Source: JBDKTK01 sp039680225
Lineage (GTDB): Bacteria > Desulfobacterota > Syntrophia > Syntrophales > UBA4778
Direction: 5' to 3'
Length of the DNA: 21,605 bases
Assembly: GCA_039680225.1 (NCBI GenBank)
Contig: JBDKTK010000389.1
Span: forward strand, 1-21,605
Positions within the stretch are counted from its first letter, which is position 1; the number at the start of each line of letters is the position of its first letter. This document shows, one piece after another, positions 13,202-21,605 of the stretch. Position numbers and translations under genes: made by a program. The notes under the pieces are model-generated. The model saw only the letters and a program-made list of their open reading frames with translations, did not search any database and was not told the DNA's origin.

Positions 13202-15631
13202 ATGCCGGACCCTCCATGCGCCAGATATATCTGCATTCACGGCCATTTTTACCAGCCGCCGCGCGAGAACCCCTGGCTTGAGGCCATCGAGGTCCAGGAT
13301 TCCGCTTACCCCTATCACGACTGGAACGAGAGGATCAACGCCGAATGCTATGCCCCGAACACGGCATCGCGCATCCTCGATCCGGACTTCAAGATCATCG
13401 ACATTGTAAATAATTATTCGAGGATCAGTTTCAATTTCGGCCCCACGCTGCTTTCCTGGATGGAGAATTTCGCCCCCGAGACTTACGCAGCGATTATCGA
13501 CGCCGATGTCCAGAGCCGGAAAAACTTTTCAGGGCACGGTTCGGCCATAGCGCAGGTTTACAACCACATGATAATGCCCCTGGCGAACCTGCGGGACCGG
13601 GTGACCCAGGTAAGGTGGGGCATTGCCGATTTTGTGAAGCGCTTCGGCCGCGAACCGGAAGGCATGTGGCTCGCGGAGACTGCAGTCGACCTGCTTACGC
13701 TCGATATCCTGGCGGACCACGGGATCAGGTTCACGATCCTTGCCCCCCGCCAGGCAAGCCGCTGCCGGCCGATCGGCACACAGGAGTGGCAGGATGCCTC
13801 GGGCGAAAAGATTGACACGAAGATGGCGTATGTGTGCCACCTGCCGTCCGGCAGGAAAATAAATTTATTTTTTTATGACGGCGCCATTTCGAAGGACATT
13901 GCCTTCGGCAACCTCCTGGTCAGCGGGGAGAGCTTTGCCCACCGGATAAACAGCGCCTTCACCGGCGGCCCCAATCCCCAGATGGTCCATATCGCTACCG
14001 ACGGCGAGACTTACGGCCATCATTACAAACGCGCCGACATGGCCCTTTCGTACTGCATGTACGATGTAGAGTCGCACGGGCACGCGAAAATCACGATTTA
14101 CGGCGAATTCCTGGAAAAGCACCCTCCGTCCCACGAGGCGGAAATATTCGAAAACACGTCATGGAGCTGCGAGCACGGAATCGAGAGGTGGCGCAGCGAT
14201 TGCGGCTGCAACACGGGAGCGGGCTGGCGGCAGCCCTGGCGCGCCCCCCTGAGGGAGGATATGGACTGGCTGCGCGACCAGCTCATCCCCCTCTATGAAA
14301 AGCAGATGAAGGCTTTCACGGACGACCCCTGGGCCTTGCGGGACGACTACATAAACGTGGTCCTCGACAGGACCGACGCCCTCGTGGAAAAGTTCTTCAC
14401 GAAAAATATCCGGAAGGTCCTGAAGAGCGAAGAGAAACAGAAGGTATTGTCGCTCCTGGAAATGCAGCGCAACGCCATGCTGATGTATACAAGCTGCGGC
14501 TGGTTCTTCGACGAGATCTCGGGGATAGAAACGACCCAGGTCATGGATTACGCGAGCCGGGCCATGCAGATCGCAAGGATCCTCGGCGTGTCCCTGGAAG
14601 ACGAGTACCAGAAAAGGCTGGAAAAGGCGCCCACCAACATTCCGGATTTCCGGAACGGGGCTCATGTCTACGAGATGTTCGTGAAGTCCACGCGCCTCGA
14701 CCTCTACAGGGTCCTCGCCCATTATGCCGTCTCTTCGCTCTTCTCCGATTATCCGAACGAGTTCCAGGTTTACGCATACAGGTGCAGCAGCAAAATCTAT
14801 GACCGGGTCGAAGCCGGAAAATTGAAACTGGCGACCGGGATGACCAACATCAGGTCCAACGTCACCTGGAGCGAATTGAACCTGAGCTTTGCCGTCCTGC
14901 ACCTGGGGGACTTCAATATCAGCGGCGGCTCCAGGGAACTCTCGGTCGAAGAGGACTTCCGGAAAATGCAGACGGATGTAAAAGGCGCATTCCTCAGCAG
15001 CGACGTCCCGTCCACCATCCGCCTGATGGACAAGTATTTGCGCGACCACGAATTTTCGCTCTGGAGCCTTTTCCGGGACGAGCAGAGGCGGATCCTCAAC
15101 CTGATCCTCTCCTCGACCCTGGAAAGCGTGGAAACTTCTTTTCGCCAGATATTCGACACCAATTACCCGATCATGAATGTCATGCTGACGAGAAGGAATC
15201 CTTTGCCAAAGGCATTGGCCACGACAGTGGAATTCGTGATCAACCGCCAACTGATGGACCTGCTGCAGGCCGATGACATCAATATCGCTGAGCTGGAAAG
15301 GCAGGTGGCGGAAGTCAGCAAATGGCCCATCGAGCTGGACCGCGCGGGGCTCAGCATCATCGCGAGGAATTCCGTCCGCAAGCAGATGAACAGGCTCAGG
15401 GAAACCCCCCTTGACCTGGCGCTGTGGGAAAAAATCGAACAGATGATCAAGAACCTCAACAAGCTCAAGATGGACATGGGCCTGTGGGAGACCCAGAACA
15501 TCTATTTCAGGATAGGCAAGGAATTCTACTCCGATATGCAGGCCAAGGCCGAAAAGGGCGACTCCACCGCGGCCCAATGGATTGAATACTTCAACAGGGC
15601 CGGGCAGGACCTGGGGATCAAGATAAGCTGA
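13202..15631 (+). CDS. Glycoside hydrolase family 57 protein with DUF3536
   Basis: This 809-residue protein has an N-terminal GH57-like barrel and a C-terminal helical DUF3536 region (from about 460). It opens with 'CIHGHFYQPPRENPW' (11-25), where His13 and His15 match the GH57 HxH-like first motif. 'PEGMWLAETAVD' (152-163) contains Glu159, the candidate nucleophile. 'HIATDGETYGHHYK' (263-276) contains Asp267, the candidate acid/base or first acidic residue of motif 4. A cysteine-rich stretch 'WSCEHGIERWRSDCGCNTG' (321-339) follows. GH57 enzymes are retaining alpha-amylase-like hydrolases, transferases or branching enzymes; the activity of DUF3536 members is unassigned as far as I know. The position between treZ and treY, 16 bases after treZ, suggests it acts on alpha-glucan in the same route, perhaps as debranching, branching or chain-shortening enzyme. 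aagagga precedes the ATG. No signal peptide is seen. Confidence 0.9.
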   Translation: MPDPPCARYICIHGHFYQPPRENPWLEAIEVQDSAYPYHDWNERINAECYAPNTASRILDPDFKIIDIVNNYSRISFNFGPTLLSWMENFAPETYAAIIDADVQSRKNFSGHGSAIAQVYNHMIMPLANLRDRVTQVRWGIADFVKRFGREPEGMWLAETAVDLLTLDILADHGIRFTILAPRQASRCRPIGTQEWQDASGEKIDTKMAYVCHLPSGRKINLFFYDGAISKDIAFGNLLVSGESFAHRINSAFTGGPNPQMVHIATDGETYGHHYKRADMALSYCMYDVESHGHAKITIYGEFLEKHPPSHEAEIFENTSWSCEHGIERWRSDCGCNTGAGWRQPWRAPLREDMDWLRDQLIPLYEKQMKAFTDDPWALRDDYINVVLDRTDALVEKFFTKNIRKVLKSEEKQKVLSLLEMQRNAMLMYTSCGWFFDEISGIETTQVMDYASRAMQIARILGVSLEDEYQKRLEKAPTNIPDFRNGAHVYEMFVKSTRLDLYRVLAHYAVSSLFSDYPNEFQVYAYRCSSKIYDRVEAGKLKLATGMTNIRSNVTWSELNLSFAVLHLGDFNISGGSRELSVEEDFRKMQTDVKGAFLSSDVPSTIRLMDKYLRDHEFSLWSLFRDEQRRILNLILSSTLESVETSFRQIFDTNYPIMNVMLTRRNPLPKALATTVEFVINRQLMDLLQADDINIAELERQVAEVSKWPIELDRAGLSIIARNSVRKQMNRLRETPLDLALWEKIEQMIKNLNKLKMDMGLWETQNIYFRIGKEFYSDMQAKAEKGDSTAAQWIEYFNRAGQDLGIKIS

Positions 15632-15665
15632 CGGCACAATAAGAAGAGAGCTGTCTTCATCGACT

Positions 15666-15700
15666 TGTCATGCCCGACCTAACCCCCGCTTTCGCAGGGT
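15666..15700. repeat. Degenerate 'TGTCATGCCC' palindromic repeat fragment
   Basis: Between the GH57 gene and treY, ttgtcatgcccgacct is followed by acccccgctttcgcagggt, an imperfect hairpin (accc/gggt around a ccgctttcgca loop). The tgtcatgcc end matches, on the opposite strand, the ggcatgaca at 990-998. Both look like worn copies of a dispersed repeat. It fills most of the 94-base gap ahead of treY, which otherwise shows no Shine-Dalgarno. Confidence 0.4.
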
Positions 15701-15725
15701 GTAACCAAAGGTTTCCGAAAAATCC

Positions 15726-18320
15726 ATGCGAATACCGGACGCGACATACAGATTGCAATTCAATGCCGGATTCGGTTTTGCTGCGGCCCGGGAAATAGTT
15801 CCCTACCTGGCCGAACTGGGAATTTCCGACATCTACGCTTCCCCGGTCTTCCTTGCCGAAGAGGGCAGCACGCATGGCTACGACGTGTGCGACCCGGGGA
15901 GCCTCAACCCGGAACTCGGCTCCGAAGCGGATTTCGATGAGCTGATGCAAGAGGTGAAAAGGCTCTCTTTAGGATGGGTCCAGGACATCGTCCCCAATCA
16001 CATGGCATTCAGCAGCCGCAACCGGCTGCTCATGGAGGTCCTGAAATTCGGGCCCCGGTCCGCTTACGGAAATTTCTTCGACATAGACTGGGGCCACCCC
16101 GCCCTGGATGGAAAACTGCTGGCCCCCTTCCTCGGCAATCACTACGCGCAATGCCTCGAAAGCGGCGAGATAGAGCTGCGCGCTGCAGAAGACTGGGTCT
16201 CGATGGGATATTACGGGCTTGCCTTCCCGCTCAGTTTCAATACGTCATTCTGCCTGGAAAAAAAGGGCTCGGCGCAAACGTTTACCGCGAAGGATTTCCC
16301 CGGCGGGCCGGCCGGCCTCGACAAAATCGTTGCCGGACAATTCTTCGCGCCCTCATACTGGAAGCGGGCGGGCGAGGAAATCAATTACCGGAGATTCTTT
16401 ACGATCAACGGGCTCATTTCGGTCCGCGTGGAAGATGAGGAGGTGTTCGAGGAAACCCATAAACTCATCTTCGGCCTGGTTGAATCCGGGAAGATTACGG
16501 GGCTGCGGGTCGACCACATAGACGGCCTGTACGATCCGGCTGAATATCTCTCCCGGTTGAGAAGCAGGTCGCAGGGCGCGTACACCGTGGTGGAAAAAAT
16601 CCTGGACCTTTTCGAAGAACTCCCGGACGGCTGGCCGGTCGAGGGCACGACCGGCTACAAGTTCCTCAATTACGCCAACGGGCTGTTCTGCCGGGCCGAG
16701 AACGAAAAAATGTTTACGCGCATCTACCGGGATTTCTCGGGAACCGGGGCAGGCGTGCCGCAGATGCGGCGGGAAAAAAAGATGCTTATCCTACTGGGGC
16801 AGATGTCCGGCGACCTGGACAACCTGGCCCGCCTCCTCGGCGGGATTGCCGCCGATTCCCTGCGCGGCAGGGATTTCTCTTTTTTGGGCCTGCGGGAAGC
16901 GCTTGCGGAAATTCTCTGCGCATTTCCCGTGTACAGGTCCTATATTGACGGCCGGGGAATGAGGCCCGCGGACAGGTCGTATTTGAGCGAGGCCCTGGAG
17001 AGGGCCAAAACAGCCCGCCCCGCAAGGATCGCGGAAATTGAATTCACCGGCGAGGCCCTTGCGGGAGACGGACAGTCTCCCGCGGATTCGCCGCAGGCAT
17101 TCACAGATGCCCGGCTCAAATTCGCCCGCAGGTTCCAGCAGCTCACCGGGCCCCTGATGGCCAAGGGCTTTGAGGACACGCTGCTCTATAATTACAACCG
17201 GCTGATCTCCCTCAACGACGTCGGGGGGGACCCGGGGCGGTTCGGGATTTGCCCTTCGATCTTCCACGGCTACGCGGAAAACGAGGCGGCCCGGTGGCCG
17301 CACGCCCTGAACGCGACTGCAACCCACGACACCAAGAGGGGCGAGGACGCGAGGGCCCGGATAAATGTGCTCTCGGAAATTCCGGTGGAATGGGACAGGC
17401 GCCTCAACCTCTGGTCGGTCCTGAACGAGTCGAAAAAGAGGAAGGCGGGGGGAAACACCGTTCCCGAACCGAGCATGGAATATTTTCTCTACCAGTCCCT
17501 TTTGGGCTCCTACCCCTTTGAAGAACAGGAACGGGCCGGATTCACGGCGCGCCTCAAGGATTACATGATCAAGGCGGCCCGGGAGGCGAAGATTGCGACG
17601 GACTGGGACCGGCCCGACGGCGCTTACGAGGACGCGCTCGCCGCTTTCATCCGCGACATCCTTGACCCGGCCCTCTCCCGGGAGTTCCTGGAATCATTCA
17701 TCCCGTTCCAGGAGATGGTCGCCGGGTACGGCATTTACAACAGCCTTTCGCAGGTCCTCATAAAAATCGCCGCCCCCGGCGTGCCTGATTTCTATCGCGG
17801 GACGGAGCTCTGGAATTTCGATTTCGTCGACCCCGACAACCGCCGCCCTGTCGACTTCCGGGTGCGGCAGGCGTATCTGGCGGATATGAAAAGCCGTTGG
17901 GAAAAAGATGCGGGCGGGCTTGTGAGGGACCTGTTGGACAATCGCCGGGACGGCAGGGTCAAGCTCTATGCGATCTGGCGGGGACTGCAGGCCAGAATGG
18001 AATTCAGGCCCGCCTTCCGGGGCGGCTACAAGCCTGTGAAGTGCTCCGGGATGCGAAAGGATAATCTCCTGTCTTTTCTGCGCGAAGGGGAAGCCTGCCG
18101 GTCGCTCGTCATTGCGCCCCGGTTCTTCACGTCTCTCGCGCCGGCCGGGCACAAGCCGCTCGGAAAGGATGCGTGGTACGACACTTCCATTTCGTGTCCC
18201 GCGCCGGGTGACTGGACCGAGGCGTTCACGGGCAGGCGGGTTGCGATCGGTGAAAATACCCTGGTAGGGGACATCCTGACCGATTTCCCGATAGCCCTGC
18301 TGACTGCCCGGCAGGGCTGA
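15726..18320 (+). CDS. treY: Maltooligosyltrehalose synthase TreY
   Basis: This 864-residue GH13 intramolecular transglucosidase turns the reducing-end alpha-1,4 bond of a maltodextrin into the alpha,alpha-1,1 bond of trehalose. The family start 'IPDATYRLQFNAGFGF' (3-18) comes directly after the ATG, which supports this start although no Shine-Dalgarno is visible. Further signs are 'GSTHGYDVCDPGSLNPELG' (47-65) and 'QDIVPNHM' (86-93). Candidate catalytic residues are Asp263 ('LRVDHIDGLYDP'), Glu290 ('VVEKIL') and Asp535 ('ATHDTKRGEDARAR'). 'NDVGGDPGRFG' (497-507) and 'VPDFYRGTELWNFDFVDPDNRRPVDF' in the last quarter (named here by its ends, VPDFYRG and RRPVDF) are TreY-specific. Length is within the family range. 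The product feeds TreZ, whose gene is two genes upstream. Cytoplasmic; no signal peptide. Confidence 0.96.
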   Translation: MRIPDATYRLQFNAGFGFAAAREIVPYLAELGISDIYASPVFLAEEGSTHGYDVCDPGSLNPELGSEADFDELMQEVKRLSLGWVQDIVPNHMAFSSRNRLLMEVLKFGPRSAYGNFFDIDWGHPALDGKLLAPFLGNHYAQCLESGEIELRAAEDWVSMGYYGLAFPLSFNTSFCLEKKGSAQTFTAKDFPGGPAGLDKIVAGQFFAPSYWKRAGEEINYRRFFTINGLISVRVEDEEVFEETHKLIFGLVESGKITGLRVDHIDGLYDPAEYLSRLRSRSQGAYTVVEKILDLFEELPDGWPVEGTTGYKFLNYANGLFCRAENEKMFTRIYRDFSGTGAGVPQMRREKKMLILLGQMSGDLDNLARLLGGIAADSLRGRDFSFLGLREALAEILCAFPVYRSYIDGRGMRPADRSYLSEALERAKTARPARIAEIEFTGEALAGDGQSPADSPQAFTDARLKFARRFQQLTGPLMAKGFEDTLLYNYNRLISLNDVGGDPGRFGICPSIFHGYAENEAARWPHALNATATHDTKRGEDARARINVLSEIPVEWDRRLNLWSVLNESKKRKAGGNTVPEPSMEYFLYQSLLGSYPFEEQERAGFTARLKDYMIKAAREAKIATDWDRPDGAYEDALAAFIRDILDPALSREFLESFIPFQEMVAGYGIYNSLSQVLIKIAAPGVPDFYRGTELWNFDFVDPDNRRPVDFRVRQAYLADMKSRWEKDAGGLVRDLLDNRRDGRVKLYAIWRGLQARMEFRPAFRGGYKPVKCSGMRKDNLLSFLREGEACRSLVIAPRFFTSLAPAGHKPLGKDAWYDTSISCPAPGDWTEAFTGRRVAIGENTLVGDILTDFPIALLTARQG

Positions 18321-18375
18321 ATTTGCGAGGCTCCCCCCTTTAAAAGAGCGAGAGTAAAAACTGGAGGATACCTGG

Positions 18376-19857
18376 ATGAAGCGCCGCGGAAGCGGGGTCC
18401 TGCTGCACATCACGTCGTTGCCGTCGCCTTACGGAATCGGCGACATCGGCCCGGAGGCATTTTTCTTCGCCGAGTATCTCGCCGAATATGAACAGAGCTA
18501 CTGGCAGGTCCTTCCCCTCTCGCCGACCCTGCCCGGCCTGTCCCCGTACAGCAGCCCCTCCGCTTTTGCGGGCAACCCCCTGCTGATCAGCCCGGAGTTC
18601 CTCGTTCGGGACGGGTTGATCGAGCGCCACGCCGTGCCGGGTTTTCCGGACGGACGCCTTGACCTGCGCCCGGTGGCGATTTACAAGGAGGGTATTTTCC
18701 GGGAGGCCTTTCGCAAGGCGCAGCAGGCATATGAGCCCGAAAGCCTCGGGAAGTTCCGGCAGGAGAACTCGGCCTGGCTTGAGGATTATGCCCTTTACGA
18801 GGCGCTCAAGGTCGAGTTCCGCAGGGCGCCGTGGTACGACTGGCCGCGGGAGATCCGCGACCGCCAGGCCCGCGCCCTCAAATTCTGGAAGGGCAGGCTC
18901 AGAAACGCGGTCGAATTCGAGATATTCCTGCAGTACCTTTTCGACCTCCAGTGGAAGGCGTTGATGGAGTACTGCGAAGAACTCGGCATCCAGATCGTCG
19001 GCGACATCCCCTTTTATGTCAGCCTGGACAGCGCCGACGTTTGGGCTCATCCCCGGGTATTCAAACTGGGCAGGGACAGGCGGCCGGCATGCGTTTCAGG
19101 CGTTCCCCCGGATTACTTCAGCAAGACCGGCCAGCTCTGGGGTAACCCCATATATAACTGGGACTGGCTCCGGGAGAGCGGATACGCCTGGTGGATCAAC
19201 CGGATGCGCAAGTCGCTCGAACGCTGCCACGTGCTGCGGATCGACCATTTCCGCGGCTTTGTCTCGTCGTGGGAAGTGCCCGCCGGGCAGAAGACCGCGA
19301 TCAAGGGCAAATGGGTGGACGCGCCGGGCGAGGACTTCTTCCGCGCGCTGATGAAGTACATCCCCAACCCGCCGTTGATCGCGGAAGACCTGGGATATAT
19401 CACGGCGGATGTCCGGGAACTGCTCGGCAAACTTGGCCTCCCCGGGATGAAGGTCCTCCTCTTTGCCTTCGGCAAGGGCATGGAGGGCAACCCCTATATA
19501 CCGCATAATGTCGGCGAGAACTCCGTCATCTACACGGGGACTCACGACAACAACACCGCCCGGGGCTGGTTCGAGGAGGAGGCCTCCAAAGCCGACAAGG
19601 AGAGGATTTCCCGTTACCTGGGCCGGAAGGTCAATGCCCGGGAGTTCAACTGGGCACTCATAAGGCTGGCAATGGGCTCCGTCTCGTCAATGGCGGTCTT
19701 TCCGATGCAGGACATCCTGGGCCTGGGCGCCGCGGCCCGGATGAACCAGCCCGCCGGCAATCACCCGAGCTGGCAATGGCGCCTCAAACCAGGACAGCTC
19801 GATAGAAGAGCGGGAGAGAAATTGCGGGAGCTGACGAGGCTTTACGGTCGGGCTTGA
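18376..19857 (+). CDS. malQ: 4-alpha-glucanotransferase (amylomaltase) MalQ
   Basis: This 493-residue GH77 enzyme has the length of Thermus-type amylomaltases. It moves alpha-1,4-glucan segments between maltodextrins, lengthening chains too short for TreY and releasing glucose. 'RGSGVLLHITSLPSPYGIGD' (4-23) and 'SPYSSPSAFAGNPLLIS' (56-72) are the family N-terminal motifs. Catalytic residues are Asp290 ('LRIDHFRGF'), Glu337 ('LIAEDLG') and Asp391 ('GTHDNNT'), at almost the same numbers as Asp293, Glu340 and Asp395 in Thermus amylomaltase. 'GVPPDYFSKTGQLWGNPIYN' (242-261) lines the acceptor site. ggagg precedes the ATG by eight bases. The gene is 55 bases after treY and ends the plus-strand cluster. 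In this setting it probably recycles malto-oligosaccharides left after trehalose release. Confidence 0.97.
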   Translation: MKRRGSGVLLHITSLPSPYGIGDIGPEAFFFAEYLAEYEQSYWQVLPLSPTLPGLSPYSSPSAFAGNPLLISPEFLVRDGLIERHAVPGFPDGRLDLRPVAIYKEGIFREAFRKAQQAYEPESLGKFRQENSAWLEDYALYEALKVEFRRAPWYDWPREIRDRQARALKFWKGRLRNAVEFEIFLQYLFDLQWKALMEYCEELGIQIVGDIPFYVSLDSADVWAHPRVFKLGRDRRPACVSGVPPDYFSKTGQLWGNPIYNWDWLRESGYAWWINRMRKSLERCHVLRIDHFRGFVSSWEVPAGQKTAIKGKWVDAPGEDFFRALMKYIPNPPLIAEDLGYITADVRELLGKLGLPGMKVLLFAFGKGMEGNPYIPHNVGENSVIYTGTHDNNTARGWFEEEASKADKERISRYLGRKVNAREFNWALIRLAMGSVSSMAVFPMQDILGLGAAARMNQPAGNHPSWQWRLKPGQLDRRAGEKLRELTRLYGRA

Positions 19858-19887
19858 CCAGGGGAGACGTAAGTTAATACAAAGAGA

Positions 19888-19909
19888 GGCTGCCTGGGCC
19901 TTTACAGCC
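19888..19909 (-). terminator. Weak hairpin between convergent malQ and GGDEF genes
   Basis: ggctg at 19888-19892 pairs with cagcc at 19905-19909 around a 12-base loop. On the minus strand the stem is followed by tctcttt, which could make a weak terminator for the GGDEF gene. The 66-base gap holds nothing else. The stem is only five pairs, so the call is tentative. Confidence 0.25.
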
Positions 19910-19923
19910 GCAAGAAGAAAAAA

Positions 19924-21605
19924 TCACGACGGCAGCATGATGCGGTTGCGGCCTTCGGACTTGGCCCTGTACAGTCCGGAGTCTGCGGCCCGCACGAGTT
20001 CGTCCGCAGTATGGCCGCAGTCCGGGTAAGCGGATATGCCCATGGACAGAGTTATATTCCCGATCGGCTGGTCCCTGTAAGTCACCGATATTTTCCGGGC
20101 GCGGGCCAGCAACTGCTCGGCCCTTTCTTTTGTGGCTTCCAGGGCCGCGTCCGGCATGATGATCAGGAATTCCTCCCCGCCGTAGCGGCAGGCGTAATCG
20201 CCGCCCCTGATGTTCTTCTGCAGGAAGGCGCCGAGCTCGTGCAGGAAGACATCCCCGGCCTCATGGCCGAACCTGTCGTTCACTTCCTTGAAATAATCTA
20301 TGTCGATCATGATCAGGCCCAGGTTGGACTCCTTCCTTGCCGTCCGGAGCAGCTCTTTTCCCAGCAGCTCCTCCATGTAGCGCCGGTTGAAGAGGCCCGT
20401 CAGCGGGTCGTGGATCGACTGGAAATAGAGCGTATTGCGCAGCCTGAAGTTGGCCAGGGCAAGCGCCATGTCCTCTGCGACTGCCGAGGCAAAGCGCCTT
20501 TTATGGCTCCTGATGCGTTGTTTTGAATCGGGGGGCATATCCCTTTCCTTTTCCAGCTCGAGGTGGAGGAGCCCCAGCGTCTCGCCCTGCGCCATCATGG
20601 GGATGCACAGGTAGGGGCCGGTCACGGCGTGCCTTACATGGGGGCACACGATATCTGTTTCAATGTCCTCGACGTCATAGGTCTTGCCGAGCCGCAGTCC
20701 CCAGCATTCCGCGGGCGTGATCACCAGTTCGTCCTTGGTGACGCTCCCCCAGGAGGCGATTGCCTCCAGCAGATTTTTTTCGCTTGCCAGCAGGTACACC
20801 GCGCCGGAGTCCGACGAGAACATCTGGTGCGAGAACCGGGCGATGATGGCGTGGGCCTCCTCTTCGTCGACGCACGCCTGGAGCAGGCTTCCCATTTCAC
20901 TCAGCAGGCCGATCTCCCGGTTGCGCTCTTCCAGCTCGTGGACGGAGCGGGTGATTTCGGAGTAGGCTTCCCGCAGCCAGTCTTCGGATTTCTTCCTGTC
21001 CGTTATATCCCGGAAAGTCACGACCGACCCCACGATATTGTCTTCCTCCAGGATCGGCGTCGTCGTGTATTCCACGGGGAAACTCGAGCCGTCCTTGCGC
21101 CAGAACACGTCGTCAGTTACCTGACTCGCGACGCCCTCGCGCAGTGTCAAATAGATGCGGCACTCGTCTTCAGGGTAGGGCGTCCCGTCGGGATGGGCGT
21201 AATGCCACATGGGGTGGCTCTTCCTGCCGATAAGCTCTTCGGCCTTCCAACCCAGCATTTCGGCGGCGGCCCCGTTCACAAAGGTATGGTTGCCCGAGCG
21301 GTCCAGCCCTAAAATACCCTCGCCGGCCGACTGGAGTATCAGGCCGTACCTGTGGACCAGGCGCCTGTATTCCTTTTCCGCCTGGCGCCTCTCCCGGTAG
21401 AGCCTGGCGTTCTCAAGGGAAATTGCCGCCTGGCTGGCGATCCCGTCGAGCAGCTCCATTTCCCGGGGGGAGAAGTCCTTCTTCTCGTCCGGGCTGTCCA
21501 CCATCAATATGCCGATGAAGCGGCCGCTGAACAGCATGGGGACGAGGATGGCGAGCCGGCTGCGGTCGATGTCCATTTTGTCCAGGGCTTCCCGGGAAGT
21601 CTCCC
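19924..21605 (-). CDS. GAF-PAS-GAF-GGDEF diguanylate cyclase, 5'-truncated by window edge
   Basis: The frame stays open through the right edge, so the ATG at 21576 is internal; 550 residues are visible from it. The order is: end of a GAF domain ('GRFIGILMVDSPDEKKDF...AISLENARLY', about 1-60), a PAS domain with PAC ('SAGEGILGLDRSGNHTFVN', 'WRKDGSSFPVEYTTTPI', 'VVTFRDITDRKK', about 75-195), a coiled linker, a second GAF (about 225-380), and a GGDEF domain (382-548). The active site is Gly466-Gly-Glu-Glu-Phe470, and the inhibitory c-di-GMP site Arg457-x-x-Asp460 lies five residues before it, so it should be an active, product-inhibited cyclase. No EAL domain or membrane segment is visible in the part present. 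The ligands of the sensor domains are unknown. It converges on malQ with no evident functional link. Confidence 0.93.
   Translation of the reverse strand, partial: ETSREALDKMDIDRSRLAILVPMLFSGRFIGILMVDSPDEKKDFSPREMELLDGIASQAAISLENARLYRERRQAEKEYRRLVHRYGLILQSAGEGILGLDRSGNHTFVNGAAAEMLGWKAEELIGRKSHPMWHYAHPDGTPYPEDECRIYLTLREGVASQVTDDVFWRKDGSSFPVEYTTTPILEEDNIVGSVVTFRDITDRKKSEDWLREAYSEITRSVHELEERNREIGLLSEMGSLLQACVDEEEAHAIIARFSHQMFSSDSGAVYLLASEKNLLEAIASWGSVTKDELVITPAECWGLRLGKTYDVEDIETDIVCPHVRHAVTGPYLCIPMMAQGETLGLLHLELEKERDMPPDSKQRIRSHKRRFASAVAEDMALALANFRLRNTLYFQSIHDPLTGLFNRRYMEELLGKELLRTARKESNLGLIMIDIDYFKEVNDRFGHEAGDVFLHELGAFLQKNIRGGDYACRYGGEEFLIIMPDAALEATKERAEQLLARARKISVTYRDQPIGNITLSMGISAYPDCGHTADELVRAADSGLYRAKSEGRNRIMLPS

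Noticed and set aside
14159..15637. 492-residue minus-strand frame opposite the GH57 gene
   Set aside because: Mirror frame of a conserved gene; no ribosome site or family motif seen.
18321..18375. ctcccccctttaaaagag before malQ as a terminator or repeat copy
   Set aside because: It has only one arm of a possible palindrome and no matching complement nearby; malQ has a normal ggagg ribosome site after it.

Overview
The window is a piece of a GC-rich chromosome from a Gram-negative bacterium. Two signal-peptide proteases and one lipoprotein point to a cell envelope with a periplasm. Most genes are well above 55% GC by eye, with short gaps. A PE-LIG-POL LigD next to Ku, a DUF3568-type lipoprotein, and a TreZ/GH57(DUF3536)/TreY/MalQ cluster would fit a Desulfobacterota-like (formerly deltaproteobacterial) or related environmental lineage. 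This placement is inference; no rRNA or other marker gene is present. The left-edge gene is conspicuously AT-rich.

Layout. (1) 3-776 +: 3' part of an AT-rich beta-propeller-like gene. (2) 3808-1076 -: a two-gene operon of M16 zinc-peptidase subunits, one with HxxEH and one with the R/Y pair. (3) 4095-4544 +: a hemerythrin HHE protein framed by a 16-base direct repeat and followed by a terminator-like hairpin. (4) 4717-8138 +: ku-ligD, a complete two-component bacterial NHEJ system. (5) 8362-8949 +: a DUF3568-like lipoprotein and a 58-residue zinc-ribbon protein, closed by a clear intrinsic terminator at 8965-8990. (6) 9031-11298 +: DUF2267 protein, DUF72 protein and a D-2-hydroxyacid dehydrogenase. 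(7) 11353-19857 +: treZ, a GH57/DUF3536 protein, treY and malQ, an alpha-glucan-to-trehalose cluster. (8) 21605-19924 -: a GAF-PAS-GAF-GGDEF diguanylate cyclase, cut by the right edge.

How the genes fit together. TreY converts the reducing end of a maltodextrin to a trehalose unit, TreZ releases trehalose, and MalQ re-lengthens the short leftovers. The GH57 protein between treZ and treY probably acts on the same glucan. No TreX/GlgX debranching enzyme, glycogen synthase or branching enzyme is in view. NHEJ (Ku, LigD), hemerythrin, DUF2267, DUF72 and trehalose synthesis together look like a non-growth, desiccation or stationary-phase stress island, similar in content to the Pseudomonas aeruginosa region that carries ku, ligD, glg, treY, malQ and treZ.

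The gaps hold degenerate short palindromic repeats. Two of them, ahead of ligD and treZ, supply the purine-rich Shine-Dalgarno sequence of the next gene. I found no tRNA, rRNA, CRISPR array, intact insertion sequence or phage gene.
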